Of a DNA stretch of 64,000 nucleotides, positions 51,336-59,664 are shown one piece after another. The notes under the pieces are model-generated. The model was not told the origin of the DNA. It ran no database searches and saw nothing but the letters and a program-made list of their open reading frames with translations. The position numbers and the translations under genes are program-made. Position 1 is the stretch's first letter, and each line of letters begins with the position of its first letter. The DNA comes from Ga0077555 sp041397775 (GTDB taxonomy: Bacteria; Pseudomonadota; Alphaproteobacteria; Rhizobiales; Hyphomicrobiaceae), in assembly GCA_041397775.1 (NCBI GenBank), contig JAWKWB010000007.1, positions 270,878 to 334,877 on the forward strand. Reading direction: 5' to 3'.

Positions 51336-52544
51336 ATGAAGTTTGGGATCTTCTACGAGATGCAGCTCCCTCGCCCCTGGGAGGCGCACAGCGAGCTGAA
51401 GCTGTTCCAGGACGCGCTCGACCAGGTCGAGTTGGCCGACAAGCTCGGCTACGATTTCGCCTGGGAGGTGGAGCACCACTATCTCGAGGAATACTCGCAC
51501 TCCTCTTCGCCGGCCGTCTTCCTGGGCGCCGCCAGCCAGCGCACGAAGAACATTCGCCTCGCGCACGGCATCTATCACTTGACGACCAACCACCCGTCCA
51601 AGGTGGCCGCCCATGTCGCCAACCTCGATCTCGTCTCGCGCGGCCGGGTCGAGCTGGGCATGGGCGAAAGCGCATCCTCCACCGAGCTGGAGCCCTTCAA
51701 CGTCCCCTTCGAGAAGAAGCGCGAGATCTGGGAGGATGCGGTCCGCTGCATGATCCCGATGTTCAAGGACGAGCCTTGCGAATACGAAGGCCCGCACTTC
51801 AAGTTCCCCTGGCGCAACGTCGTGCCCAAGCCTCTGCAGAAGCCGCATCCCCCGCTCTGGGTCGCCTGCTCGCAGCTCGACACCATCGAATATGCAGGGC
51901 GCCGCGGCATGGGCGCGCTCGGCTTCCAGTTCGTCTCCGCCGATGCGGCCAACGCCTGGGTGCATGCCTACTACAACGCCATCACCAAGCGCCTCGACAA
52001 GCTCTGCGACTACCAGATCAATCCCAACATCGCCCTCGTCTCCTACTTCATGTGCGCCAAGACCGACGAGGAGGCGCGCGCCCGTGCCGAGGGCCTGACG
52101 TTCTTCCAGTTCGCACTCCGCTTCTACGGCATGAGCGCCAACCGCGAGCGTCCGCGCGCCGGTTCGGTGAACGTGTGGGAGAAGTTCCAGGAATGGAAGA
52201 ACGCCAACCCCGACGTGGTGCAGCAGGCACTGCGCGGCGGCCTCGTCGGCTCGCCCGACACCATCCGCAAGAAGCTGCGGAAGTTCCAGACCAGCCACGC
52301 CGACCAGATCATCCTTCTCAATCAGGCGGGCAAGAACAGCCACGAGCACATCTGCGAGAGCCTCGAGCTGTTCGCCAAGGAAGTGATGCCCGAATTCCAC
52401 GCGGCGGAGCCGGCGCATCAGGACTGGAAGCGGCGCGTCATGGCCGGCGAGCTGTCACTCGACGAGCTCGATACGAACCCGCACAAGGATCGCTTCGGCA
52501 AGACGCTGGAGAACGTCGCCCCCAAGCCGCAGGCCGCGGAATAG
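51336..52544 (+). CDS. LLM-class flavin-dependent oxidoreductase
   Basis: The product has 402 residues, the third LLM protein in the window and unlike the two at its start. The opening MKFGIFYEMQLPRPWE, WEVEHHYLEEYSHSSSPAVFLGA and IRLAHGIYHLTTNHPSKVAAH match the alkanal-monooxygenase-like group of LLM proteins that contain HHxxE near residue 47-50. RGRVELGMGES is the phosphate-site glycine segment. It probably acts as an FMN-dependent monooxygenase; the substrate is not identifiable. A bidirectional terminator follows between it and the PilZ gene. No reductase partner is adjacent. Confidence 0.9.
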   Translation: MKFGIFYEMQLPRPWEAHSELKLFQDALDQVELADKLGYDFAWEVEHHYLEEYSHSSSPAVFLGAASQRTKNIRLAHGIYHLTTNHPSKVAAHVANLDLVSRGRVELGMGESASSTELEPFNVPFEKKREIWEDAVRCMIPMFKDEPCEYEGPHFKFPWRNVVPKPLQKPHPPLWVACSQLDTIEYAGRRGMGALGFQFVSADAANAWVHAYYNAITKRLDKLCDYQINPNIALVSYFMCAKTDEEARARAEGLTFFQFALRFYGMSANRERPRAGSVNVWEKFQEWKNANPDVVQQALRGGLVGSPDTIRKKLRKFQTSHADQIILLNQAGKNSHEHICESLELFAKEVMPEFHAAEPAHQDWKRRVMAGELSLDELDTNPHKDRFGKTLENVAPKPQAAE

Positions 52545-52562
52545 ACGGCCACCGGCACCCCG

Positions 52563-52598
52563 CAAAAAGAAACCGGCGGAGGATCGCTCCTCCGCCGG
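52563..52598. terminator. bidirectional terminator
   Basis: The stem CCGGCGGAGGA/TCCTCCGCCGG (52573-52583, 52588-52598) separates two converging genes. The minus strand has TTTCTTTTTG after it; the plus strand has only AATTGATTT. Confidence 0.85.
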
Positions 52599-52606
52599 AA
52601 TTGATT

Positions 52607-53104
52607 TCAGCGCCGCCCGTAGGCCGGCATCGGGCGCGGCGGTCCCAGGAAGCGCACGCCCAGCTTGCCCGCGCTTCGCCAGCGAACCTCGCATTCGACC
52701 TGCATCTTGTCGGTGAGCATGACCAGCGTCATCTTGCCCGGAAGGTGCTCCAGATCGCCGAATTGCGCCACCGTCGCTGCCGTGATCGACAGCTTGGCGC
52801 CGGTTCCCGACATGTCGATGATGGTGCAGTTCACCGTAACGCGCATGTTGGGGAACGTGATCATCGCCGGCAGCGACGTCGGCTTGCGCTTCGCCCGGCG
52901 GTTGCACACCTCCGCTTCGGCGTCCTGCTGGGCCGGCACATGCTTGCGCGCCAATGCCGCGGCCATGCGCTCGCGCACATCGACCTGCACCGACGCAGTC
53001 CGCTCCGGCGTATTGTCCTGGGCCGGCGATGCAACGAGGGTGCGTTGCGCTCGGGACCTCTCCAATGCTTGCGCCAAGGCGCGTGTGCGGGCTTGCAGGC
53101 TCAT
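52607..53104 (-). CDS. PilZ domain protein
   Basis: The product has 165 residues. The C-terminal ~100 residues form a PilZ domain with the c-di-GMP-binding RxxxR-like motif in CNRRAKRKP (67-75) and D-x-S-x-x-G in IIDMSGTGAKLSI (95-107). Strand LVMLTDKMQVECEVRW and LGVRFLGP complete the barrel. The N-terminal ~60 residues are predicted helical and not conserved. It would bind cyclic di-GMP and alter motility, polysaccharide or cell-cycle output; no partner is visible. ATG 53104 has GTGAAGAG upstream. Single gene. Confidence 0.87.
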   Translation of the reverse strand: MSLQARTRALAQALERSRAQRTLVASPAQDNTPERTASVQVDVRERMAAALARKHVPAQQDAEAEVCNRRAKRKPTSLPAMITFPNMRVTVNCTIIDMSGTGAKLSITAATVAQFGDLEHLPGKMTLVMLTDKMQVECEVRWRSAGKLGVRFLGPPRPMPAYGRR

Positions 53105-53204
53105 CGCGATACTCTTCACCTGTCTCAACGACTGTACGTCAAGGTCCAGGCACAATATCGGGTGGATGTTAACCCGCCGTTACTATGTCCGCAGAAGACA
53201 TTGA

Positions 53205-55619
53205 TTAACCAAGTCTTCTGTAGCGGATGCGCCCACCCAGCAGCCCTTCGGCAGCCGCCAGGACAGAATTCACGTCGAGGCCGTAGTGCGCGTAGAGCTG
53301 CGAGATCGAGCCCGACTGCCCGAAATGCTCGACGCCGAGCGCACGCACGCGATGCCCCATCACCCCGCCGATCCACGACAGCGTTTCAGGATGCCCGTCG
53401 CACATCGTGATGATCGCAGCGTCGCGCGGAAGCTGCGCCAGCAGCGTCTCGATGTGCGCCGTGATGTCATAGAGCCCTTGTTCGCGCGCGCGCTGCGCCC
53501 CATGCCAGCCGGCGGACAGGCGGTCTGCCGACGTCACGGCCAGCACGCCCGCCCCGCGCCGGTCCTCGGCCATCAGGCCGGCCGCCTCGATCGCTTCGGG
53601 CGCCAGCGCCCCCATGTAGACGATCGCCACGTTGGTCGACGGTTCGGGCTTTCGCAGCCAGTAGGCGCCGTTGATGATGTCCGCCTTCAATTCCGGTGTC
53701 ATCGCGCGCGGCAACTGATCGACCGGGCGCGTGGAGAGGCGCAGGTAGACCGAACCGCCTGTTTCCTCGCGCTCCCAGATCGGCTTCGTGCCCACCTTGC
53801 CGTCGCGCTGCATGTAGTCGAACGACCACTCCATGATGGTGTTCAACTCGTCGACGAATGCCGGCTCGAACGACGCCAGGCCGTCCTGCGCCATGCCGAT
53901 CAGCGGCGTCGAAATGGATTGGTGCGCGCCGCCCTCCGGCGCCAGGGTCAGGCCCGAAGGTGTCGCCACCACCATGAAGCGCGCATCCTGGTAGCAGGCA
54001 TAGTTGAGCGCATCGAGCCCGCGGCAAATGAACGGATCGTACAGCGTTCCGATCGGGATCAGGCGCTCCCCGAAATGCGCATGCGAAAGCCCGGCGGAGG
54101 CAAGCATCAGGAACAGGTTCATCTCCGCGATGCCCATTTCCATATGCTGGCCTTGCGGCGACATCTCCCAGCGCTGCGGGCTCATCAGGCCCCGCGTCTT
54201 GAACACGTCCTCGCGGCTCTCCATCGAGAACAGGCCGCGCCGGTTGACGAAGGCGCCGAGGTTCGTCGACACCGTCACGTCCGGCGATGTCGTCACGATG
54301 CGGTCGGCCAGCGGCCCGCCACGGCGCGCGATGTCGTCGAGGATCCGGCCGAACCCGGTCTGCGTGGAGATCTTGCCCTTGACCTCCAGCGGCGGCAACT
54401 CGGGCACGGGAATGCGTGGCGCCTTCAACGTGCGGTTACCGCGCGCATTGAACGGAACCTGCGACAGGAAGCGCTCCACGTCGTCGCGCGACTGCCGCAG
54501 TCCCGCGAACTTGTCCCACTCGTCGCCCTGGTTGATGCCCTGCGCCGCCCGGAATTCCTGCATCTGCGTCTTGTTCATCAGGCCGGCGTGATTGTCCTTG
54601 TGCCCGGCGAGTGGAAGACCGAACCCCTTGATGGTGTAGGCGATGAAGCAGACCGGCTTGTCGGTGGGCGCCCCTTCGAGCGCATCGAGCACCGTCTCCA
54701 TGTCGTGCCCGCCCAGGTTCGTCATCAGGCGCGCCAATTCGGCATCGTCGCGCGCACGGATGATGTCGAGCGTGTCGGGATGCCCGGCCAGATCCGCCTC
54801 GAGCTGGCGCCGCCAGCCCTTCGCACCCTCGAAGACCAGCGCCGAATAGACCTGGTTCGGGCAATCGTCGATCCAGTGCCGCAAGGTCTCGCCGCCGGGC
54901 TCGGCGAACGCCGCCTGCAGCAACTTGCCGTACTTGATCAGCACGACTTCCCAGCCGAGGTTCTCGAAGAGCCCGGCCACCTTCATGAACAGCTTGTCGG
55001 ACACCACGCTGTCGAGGCTCTGGCGGTTGTAGTCGACCACCCACCAGCAGTTGCGCAGGCCGTGCTTCCAGTACTCCAGCAGGGCTTCGTGGATGTTGCC
55101 CTCGTCGATCTCCGCGTCGCCCATCAGCGCGACGAGGCGCCCCTTCGGCCAATCCCCGCTCCAGCCCTTCGCATGGACGTAGTCCTGCACGAGGCTGGAG
55201 AACCCCGTCGCCGCCACGCCAAGACCCACCGAGCCCGTCGAGAAGTCGACATCGGCATAATCCTTGGTCCGGGATGGATAGGACTGCACGCCGCCGAAGC
55301 CCCGGAAGTTCTTCATCCGCGCCACGTCCTGGTTGCCCAGCATGTACTGGATGGCATGGAACACCGGCCCCGCGTGCGGCTTCACCGCGATGCGATCCTC
55401 CGGCCGCAGCACGTGGAAATAGAGCGCCGTCATCAGCGTCGCCAGCGACGCGGACGAGGCCTGATGCCCGCCGACCTTCAAACCGTCGCCGCGATCCAGT
55501 TCATGGTTGGCATGATGGATCATGTAGGTCGAGAGCCACAGCACCTTGCGCTCCAGCTCGGCCAGCATCGCCAATGTCTCGGCACGGTCGGTGGTGTTTC
55601 GTTTGGCGATTTCTTGCAT
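53205..55619 (-). CDS. homodimeric 2-oxoacid dehydrogenase E1 / transketolase-like protein
   Basis: The product has 804 residues of the thiamine-diphosphate transketolase superfamily. N-terminal part: HHANHELDRGDGLKVGGHQASSASLATLM, and the ThDP/Mg motif LMGDAEIDEGNIHEA...NCWWVVDYNRQSLDS (here GDA replaces the usual GDG). Pyrimidine domain: MEMGIAEMNLFLMLASAGLSH and LTLAPEGGAHQSIST. The order resembles AceE/MdeB-type homodimeric E1 enzymes of pyruvate or 2-oxobutyrate dehydrogenase. No E2 or E3 gene follows. A divergent Lrp-family gene suggests amino-acid-linked regulation, in line with degradation of an amino-acid-derived 2-oxo acid such as in methionine catabolism. The role is inferred. Confidence 0.86.
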   Translation of the reverse strand: MQEIAKRNTTDRAETLAMLAELERKVLWLSTYMIHHANHELDRGDGLKVGGHQASSASLATLMTALYFHVLRPEDRIAVKPHAGPVFHAIQYMLGNQDVARMKNFRGFGGVQSYPSRTKDYADVDFSTGSVGLGVAATGFSSLVQDYVHAKGWSGDWPKGRLVALMGDAEIDEGNIHEALLEYWKHGLRNCWWVVDYNRQSLDSVVSDKLFMKVAGLFENLGWEVVLIKYGKLLQAAFAEPGGETLRHWIDDCPNQVYSALVFEGAKGWRRQLEADLAGHPDTLDIIRARDDAELARLMTNLGGHDMETVLDALEGAPTDKPVCFIAYTIKGFGLPLAGHKDNHAGLMNKTQMQEFRAAQGINQGDEWDKFAGLRQSRDDVERFLSQVPFNARGNRTLKAPRIPVPELPPLEVKGKISTQTGFGRILDDIARRGGPLADRIVTTSPDVTVSTNLGAFVNRRGLFSMESREDVFKTRGLMSPQRWEMSPQGQHMEMGIAEMNLFLMLASAGLSHAHFGERLIPIGTLYDPFICRGLDALNYACYQDARFMVVATPSGLTLAPEGGAHQSISTPLIGMAQDGLASFEPAFVDELNTIMEWSFDYMQRDGKVGTKPIWEREETGGSVYLRLSTRPVDQLPRAMTPELKADIINGAYWLRKPEPSTNVAIVYMGALAPEAIEAAGLMAEDRRGAGVLAVTSADRLSAGWHGAQRAREQGLYDITAHIETLLAQLPRDAAIITMCDGHPETLSWIGGVMGHRVRALGVEHFGQSGSISQLYAHYGLDVNSVLAAAEGLLGGRIRYRRLG

Positions 55620-55694
55620 GGCGGCCTCGCATGAGCGCGGGAGATCATCGGATTGGCGCGGATTCTAGACCAGGACGACTGGCGAGGGTTTGCG

Positions 55695-55770
55695 AATATT
55701 GCTATACGTGGGCGCCAAATTGGTGACAAAAGCCAATATGCGGGGCCCACTTGGAAAAGACAGCCAATAT
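55695..55770. promoter_or_regulatory. candidate Lrp-family operator cluster
   Basis: AGCCAATAT occurs at 55731-55739 and at 55762-55770, 31 bp apart (about three helical turns). Its near-complement AATATTGCT lies at 55695-55703. The second direct copy lies just inside the Lrp-type coding region, so the regulator could control both itself and the divergent E1-like gene. Confidence 0.5.
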
Positions 55771-56230
55771 TTCACTGGACTCGATTGATCGCAAACTCCT
55801 GGCGGCCCTGCAGGAGAACGGCCGGCTCACCGCCACCGAGCTGGCCGATCGCGTCGGGCTGACGACAAGTCCGTGCCTGCGTCGCCTGCGCCTGCTGGAG
55901 GACGCCGGCATCATCCGCGGCTACACCGCCCTGCTCGACCAGAAGAGACTGGGCCTGCCCGTTTCGGTTTTCGTCTCGATCAAGCTCGAGCGCCAGCAGG
56001 AGGACGCCCTGCAGAGGTTCGAGGCCGCCATCCGCCGCTGCCCCGAAGTGCTGGAATGCTACCTGATGACAGGCCCGCGTGACTACCTGCTTCGCGTCGT
56101 CGCCAGGGACCTCATGGACTACGAGCGTTTCGTCAAGGATACCCTGACCCGCATCGACGGCATCGCCAACATCGAGTCGAGCTTCGCCTTGGGCCAGGTG
56201 AAGCATAGCCACGCCCTGCCGCTGACGTGA
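55751..56230 (+). CDS. Lrp/AsnC family transcriptional regulator
   Basis: The product has 159 residues. The HTH (LDSIDRKLLAALQENGRLTA then ELADRVGLTTSPCLRRLRLLE, about 9-50) and the RAM/AsnC ligand domain (SVFVSIKLE...CYLMTGPRDYLLRVVARDL) are both standard. Such proteins are octameric feast/famine regulators that sense an amino acid. The start must be TTG at 55751: an in-frame stop lies upstream at 55724 and the only nearby ATG (55738) is in another frame. GGGG precedes it. The TTG may lower expression. It is transcribed away from the E1-like gene and probably regulates it. Confidence 0.9.
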   Translation: MEKTANISLDSIDRKLLAALQENGRLTATELADRVGLTTSPCLRRLRLLEDAGIIRGYTALLDQKRLGLPVSVFVSIKLERQQEDALQRFEAAIRRCPEVLECYLMTGPRDYLLRVVARDLMDYERFVKDTLTRIDGIANIESSFALGQVKHSHALPLT

Positions 56231-56261
56231 TGGATGGCGCAGCCGCCGCCCGCACGACGCA

Positions 56262-56295
56262 AAAGAGCGGCTGCACGCCCGGTGCGCCGCTCTTT
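56262..56295. terminator. bidirectional intrinsic terminator
   Basis: The arms AAAGAGCGGC (56262-56271) and GCCGCTCTTT (56286-56295) pair fully and have T-runs in both directions. It lies between the converging Lrp-type and small conserved genes. Confidence 0.85.
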
Positions 56296-56321
56296 CGAGA
56301 ATTCCGTGGTGTTCCGGCCGG

Positions 56322-56552
56322 TCAGTCGACCATCGCGCCGAAGCGGCGGCTGATCTGGCGCTCCATTTCATCGGTCAGCACGCCGCCGTGCGTGTTGATG
56401 TAGCGCTCCACGTCCGAATCCGCCCGGCGGACCTTGAAAGCGCTCAGCGCCTTCTTGAGCATCCCGCCGAAAGTCGCCGACGTCGCCTTCGGTTCACCCA
56501 TGTCGCTCGACTCGAGCGAGTCGAACATCGACAGTTCGCGTGCAAGGGCCAT
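56322..56552 (-). CDS. small conserved hypothetical protein
   Basis: The product has 76 residues: a soluble, charged protein with MALARELSMFDSLESSD and a C-terminal RYINTHGGVLTDEMERQISRR. Similar short proteins occur widely in rhizobia without known function; I do not recognize a named family. AGGAGATCG lies ahead of ATG 56552, and a promoter (TTGTGT-N17-TAGATC) is predicted at 56615-56643. The terminator at 56262-56295 ends it. It has no signal peptide or membrane segment. Confidence 0.75.
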   Translation of the reverse strand: MALARELSMFDSLESSDMGEPKATSATFGGMLKKALSAFKVRRADSDVERYINTHGGVLTDEMERQISRRFGAMVD

Positions 56553-56614
56553 GATCGATCTCCTGTTTTTTGATCCTCTCCGCTCCGCCCGCAGGCGCTG
56601 CGTGGGACACTCGA

Positions 56615-56643
56615 GATCTAGGATTCTTCGCATCTGCACACAA
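56615..56643 (-). promoter_or_regulatory. predicted promoter of the small conserved gene
   Basis: Minus-strand TTGTGT (56643-56638), a 17-nt spacer and TAGATC (56620-56615), about 63 bp upstream of the start codon. Confidence 0.45.
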
Positions 56644-56769
56644 CTTCGCGATTGCGAAATCAGCCATGCGAATAACGCATGACTACTCTTAACTTATTTT
56701 ATAAGCGTATAATTTCCTTGCCTGAACCGAGCGCTTCACTCACTGCAGCGCAACATCGGAGCCGGAACA

Positions 56770-57210
56770 CTACCGGCGCGCCTTGCGCCACTCGTAGGCG
56801 ATGATCGCCATCCCGAAAAAGCCGACGTCTGCCAAAATCTTGCCGACCAGCAACCCCAGCGTCAGGTTGCCGGTCAACTTCGGCAGCAGGTAGAGCAAGG
56901 CAGGCCGCAGCACAAAGCTGTCCAGCACCTCGGCCGGCCCGAACTCGGCGGCAAGCCTGTGTGCCGCCGCGTGGAGCACGGACCATCTCGACGCTGGCGC
57001 CGCCCGCTTCGCATGGCCGGCGGACCGCAACTCGCGCACGAAGGCGACGCCATAGAACCCTGCGTTCTCCGCCCACGTCGCCGCATACGCGATGACCGCA
57101 CCGTTGTCGGTCAGGATCGATGCGCCCAGCCCACCCAGCAGCGCAAACGCCGTCGCCGCGATCTCCAATGGCACGTAGCGCCAGAACCACTCTCGTAGTT
57201 TCGTTCTCAC
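56770..57210 (-). CDS. small membrane protein of unknown function
   Basis: The product has 146 residues with about three hydrophobic segments (IAATAFALLGGLGASILTDN, FVLRPALLYLLP and LTLGLLVGKILADVGFFGMAI). The start is GTG 57210 (MRTKLREWFWRYVPLE). It follows the hemH stop by 39 bp, so it is likely cotranscribed with ferrochelatase. I do not recognize the family; a role in heme delivery would be a guess from context only. Confidence 0.7.
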   Translation of the reverse strand: MRTKLREWFWRYVPLEIAATAFALLGGLGASILTDNGAVIAYAATWAENAGFYGVAFVRELRSAGHAKRAAPASRWSVLHAAAHRLAAEFGPAEVLDSFVLRPALLYLLPKLTGNLTLGLLVGKILADVGFFGMAIIAYEWRKARR

Positions 57211-57249
57211 AGGAACGACCCCGAACCACGCCGAAACGAACGGCGCCCC

Positions 57250-58299
57250 TTAGATCCACCCAGCCAGTTCGCGACGCACCACCGCCTCGATCACGCTCAT
57301 GCCGAAGGCACTGTCGTTGAGTGCCGGCACATAGGTGAAATGGGTGCCGCCGTTGTGCTCGAAAATCTCGCGGTTCTCCACGTCGAGTTCTTCCAGGGTC
57401 TCCAGGCAGTCGGCCGAAAAGCCCGGCGCCACCAGCGCCAGCTTCCTGACGCCCGACCTGGCGAGCCGCGCCACGGTCTCGTCGGTATATGGCTGCAGCC
57501 ACGGATCGTTCCCGAAACGCGACTGGAAACTGGTGATCCACCGTTCCGGCGCAATCCCCAGCATCTCGCGCACCAGCCGCGACGTCTTCAGGCACTGGCA
57601 GTGATAGGGGTCGCCCTGGTGGAGGTACTTTTCCGGCATCCCGTGGAAGGTCGCCACGATCTTCTCCGGCTCGAAGTCCAGCCCCTGGAGGTGTGCCGAG
57701 ATCGATCCGGCGACGGCGCCGATATAGGCGGGATCGTCGTGCCATGACGGCGCCACGCGCACCGCCGGCTGCCAGCGCATTTTCATGAGGGCACGGAAAG
57801 CCTCGTCGCAGGCCGTTGCCGTCGTGGCGGCCGCATACTGCGGATAGAGCGGCACGAGAAGGATGCGATCGCACCCCGCCTCCATCAACGCCGCCAGCCG
57901 CGAATACGTGGTGGGATTGGCGTAGCGCATCGCCCAATCCACATGCACGTTGGGATGGCTCGCAAGCTGCGCCGCGAGCTTTTCCGCCTGCGATCGCGTG
58001 ATCGTCTTCAGCGGCCCCTCGTTGCGCTCCTTGTTCCAGATCTTCGCGTAGTCGCGCCCCTTCGGACCGGGCCGTACACTCAGGATGATGAGGTTGAGGA
58101 TCGGCCACCACTTCCACGCCGGCTCCTCGATGACGCGGCGGTCCGACAGGAACTCCTTCAGATACCGCCGCATCGACCAGTAGTCCGTCGCGTCCGGTGT
58201 CCCCAGGTTGAGCAGCAAGACGCCCACGCGCCCATGCCGGACGGCAGGATGGTCCTTAGGCCAGTGGCTCCGGTCTGCTTGTTCTGACTTCAGTTGCAT
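57250..58299 (-). CDS. hemH: ferrochelatase
   Basis: The product has 349 residues, inserting ferrous iron into protoporphyrin IX, the last step of heme synthesis. Family segments are GVLLLNLGTPDATDYWSMRRYLKEFLSD, MRYANPT, ILLVPLYPQYAAATT, IVATFHGMPEKYLHQGDPY with the catalytic His, ITSFQSRFGNDPWLQPYTDE and VAPGFSADCLETLEELDVE with the catalytic Glu. ATG 58299 was chosen; the frame is open 39 codons further upstream. It is at the membrane face in most bacteria. It lies upstream of a small membrane protein gene and downstream (151 bp) of the FHA-cyclase gene. Confidence 0.96.
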   Translation of the reverse strand: MQLKSEQADRSHWPKDHPAVRHGRVGVLLLNLGTPDATDYWSMRRYLKEFLSDRRVIEEPAWKWWPILNLIILSVRPGPKGRDYAKIWNKERNEGPLKTITRSQAEKLAAQLASHPNVHVDWAMRYANPTTYSRLAALMEAGCDRILLVPLYPQYAAATTATACDEAFRALMKMRWQPAVRVAPSWHDDPAYIGAVAGSISAHLQGLDFEPEKIVATFHGMPEKYLHQGDPYHCQCLKTSRLVREMLGIAPERWITSFQSRFGNDPWLQPYTDETVARLARSGVRKLALVAPGFSADCLETLEELDVENREIFEHNGGTHFTYVPALNDSAFGMSVIEAVVRRELAGWI

Positions 58300-58450
58300 G
58301 TCGTCGCAATCCTGCCTGAAAACGGAACGTCTGGACACCGGCGCGAAACCGCATCCGATCGTGGAGAGCCCCACCCGCCCCATCGATCGTCCAGCCGGGG
58401 CCGGAGCGCGATCCAAGCCGGAGGTGAAGGGGAAAGTGCGCGGGGAAACC

Positions 58451-59323
58451 CTACGCCACCGAGAAGAAGCGCCGCGGCGTACTGTCGAACTCGGGCAGCA
58501 GATGCAAGCCGGCGTCGACCAGCGTCAGATCGAACCCCGGCGTCGCCTGCGCCTCTTCGCTGATCAGCACGTCGCGCCGCAGCGTCGACGCGAGCGCCTC
58601 CATGCGGAAGACCCGGATCACATTCGGCCCCGAAAGACTGTCCTCGCCGCCCGAAACGCTGCCACCGATCGTCACCGATCCGCGATGCACGGCAATGCGG
58701 AACGCGGGATCCTGGCCGCTCCGCTGCATCTGCGACAGCGTGGCCACGGCCCGGGCGACGGCCGCCGTGCCACGATCGTCCGCGAACCAGTACGCCAGGA
58801 ACCCGTCGCCGAGGAACTTGTTGATCGCCCCGCCACTCTGATCGACGATTTCCTTGCACGCGGCCATCCACTTGCCCATCAGCACCGCAAGCTCCGTCGT
58901 GGGCAGCCGCTGCGCGAGCGCCGTCGAGCCCTTGATATCCGCTACCAGCAGCCAGGATTGCAGCGTCTTCACCTGGATGATCGTCTGCTCGGAATGCCCC
59001 GCCGACTGTCGCGCCGAGGGCTTCGACATCACCTGCTGGCGAAATCTCAGGTCGGCTGGCCCGACGGCGAGCACGTCCTGATCGCGCAGCCGCGTGGCCA
59101 GTGTCACCCGGCGTCCGTTGAGATAGGTGCCATTCCCCGATCCGAGATCGATCAGCCAGAATTCGCCGTCGTCCTGCTTGTGGACGAGGGCATGACGCCG
59201 CGACACACGTCCGTCCTCGATCAGCACGTCGTTGCCGACCGCCCGGCCGATAGAGCACGTGCCGGCGATAGGCCAACTGCGTCCGTCGCTCCCTTCCAGC
59301 CAGACCACCTCGTCACTCATCAC
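58451..59323 (-). CDS. FHA domain fused to class III nucleotide cyclase-like domain
   Basis: The product has 290 residues in two parts. The N-terminal FHA domain (about 12-95) shows CSIGRAVGNDVLIEDGRVSRRHA and the LGSGNGTYLNGRRV phosphothreonine-binding loops. The C-terminal cyclase domain (about 120-290) has metal Asp D129 (VADIKGS) and D173 (NKFLGDGFLAY). The motif with the transition-state Asn and Arg reads GPNVIRVFRM: Arg is kept but the Asn position is Ile, so catalysis may be impaired or the domain may sense rather than produce a nucleotide. It could act downstream of a Ser/Thr kinase; none is nearby. ATG 59323 or the next ATG. Confidence 0.87.
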   Translation of the reverse strand: MMSDEVVWLEGSDGRSWPIAGTCSIGRAVGNDVLIEDGRVSRRHALVHKQDDGEFWLIDLGSGNGTYLNGRRVTLATRLRDQDVLAVGPADLRFRQQVMSKPSARQSAGHSEQTIIQVKTLQSWLLVADIKGSTALAQRLPTTELAVLMGKWMAACKEIVDQSGGAINKFLGDGFLAYWFADDRGTAAVARAVATLSQMQRSGQDPAFRIAVHRGSVTIGGSVSGGEDSLSGPNVIRVFRMEALASTLRRDVLISEEAQATPGFDLTLVDAGLHLLPEFDSTPRRFFSVA

Positions 59324-59332
59324 GCACCTCTA

Positions 59333-59407
59333 GAGTGTTCCGGTTCCGACATTTGCATCCCCTTGCAGTTCGTCCGCGTGCAAATGTCGGAACCAAAGGG
59401 AACACTC
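59333..59407. repeat. palindromic repeat, family D
   Basis: Arms GAGTGTTCCGGTTCCGACAT and the complementary half ending AAAGGGAACACTC. The centre is TTGCATCCCCTTGCAGTTCG with TGCAAATGTCGGAACC. Nearly perfect symmetry. Confidence 0.92.
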
Positions 59408-59421
59408 AGAACCAATTGTTT

Positions 59422-59499
59422 CTAGTGTAGCTTTTACATCTGACGTTTGGTCAACGACCCAGCTGCTGGCGGGTACCAAACGTCAGATGCGCTACACTC
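59422..59499. repeat. palindromic repeat, family C
   Basis: CTAGTGTAGC, then CATCTGACGTTTGGT, a variable loop, ACCAAACGTCAGATGC and GCTACACTC. It shares ACTCGTGT with the next element. Confidence 0.92.
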
Positions 59500-59573
59500 G
59501 TGTTCCGGTTCCGACATTTGCATCCCCCTGCAGTTCGTCCGCGTGCAAATGTCGGAACCAAAGGAAACACGAG
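59497..59573. repeat. palindromic repeat, family D
   Basis: Second D copy in the same island with the same loop CTGCAGTTCGTCCGCG and one arm change (GGAAACACGAG). Ends CTCGTGT and ACACGAG. Confidence 0.92.
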
Positions 59574-59586
59574 CAACACTATGATT

Positions 59587-59664
59587 CTAGTGTAGCTTTT
59601 GCATCTGACGTTTGGTCATGGTTCCAGCCGCGAGTGGGTACCAAACGTCAGATGCGCTACACTA
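59587..59664. repeat. palindromic repeat, family C
   Basis: Second C copy in the island, with arms as at 59422 but a different loop (CATGGTTCCAGCCGCGAGTG). It ends ACACTAG and joins the hybrid element. Confidence 0.92.
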
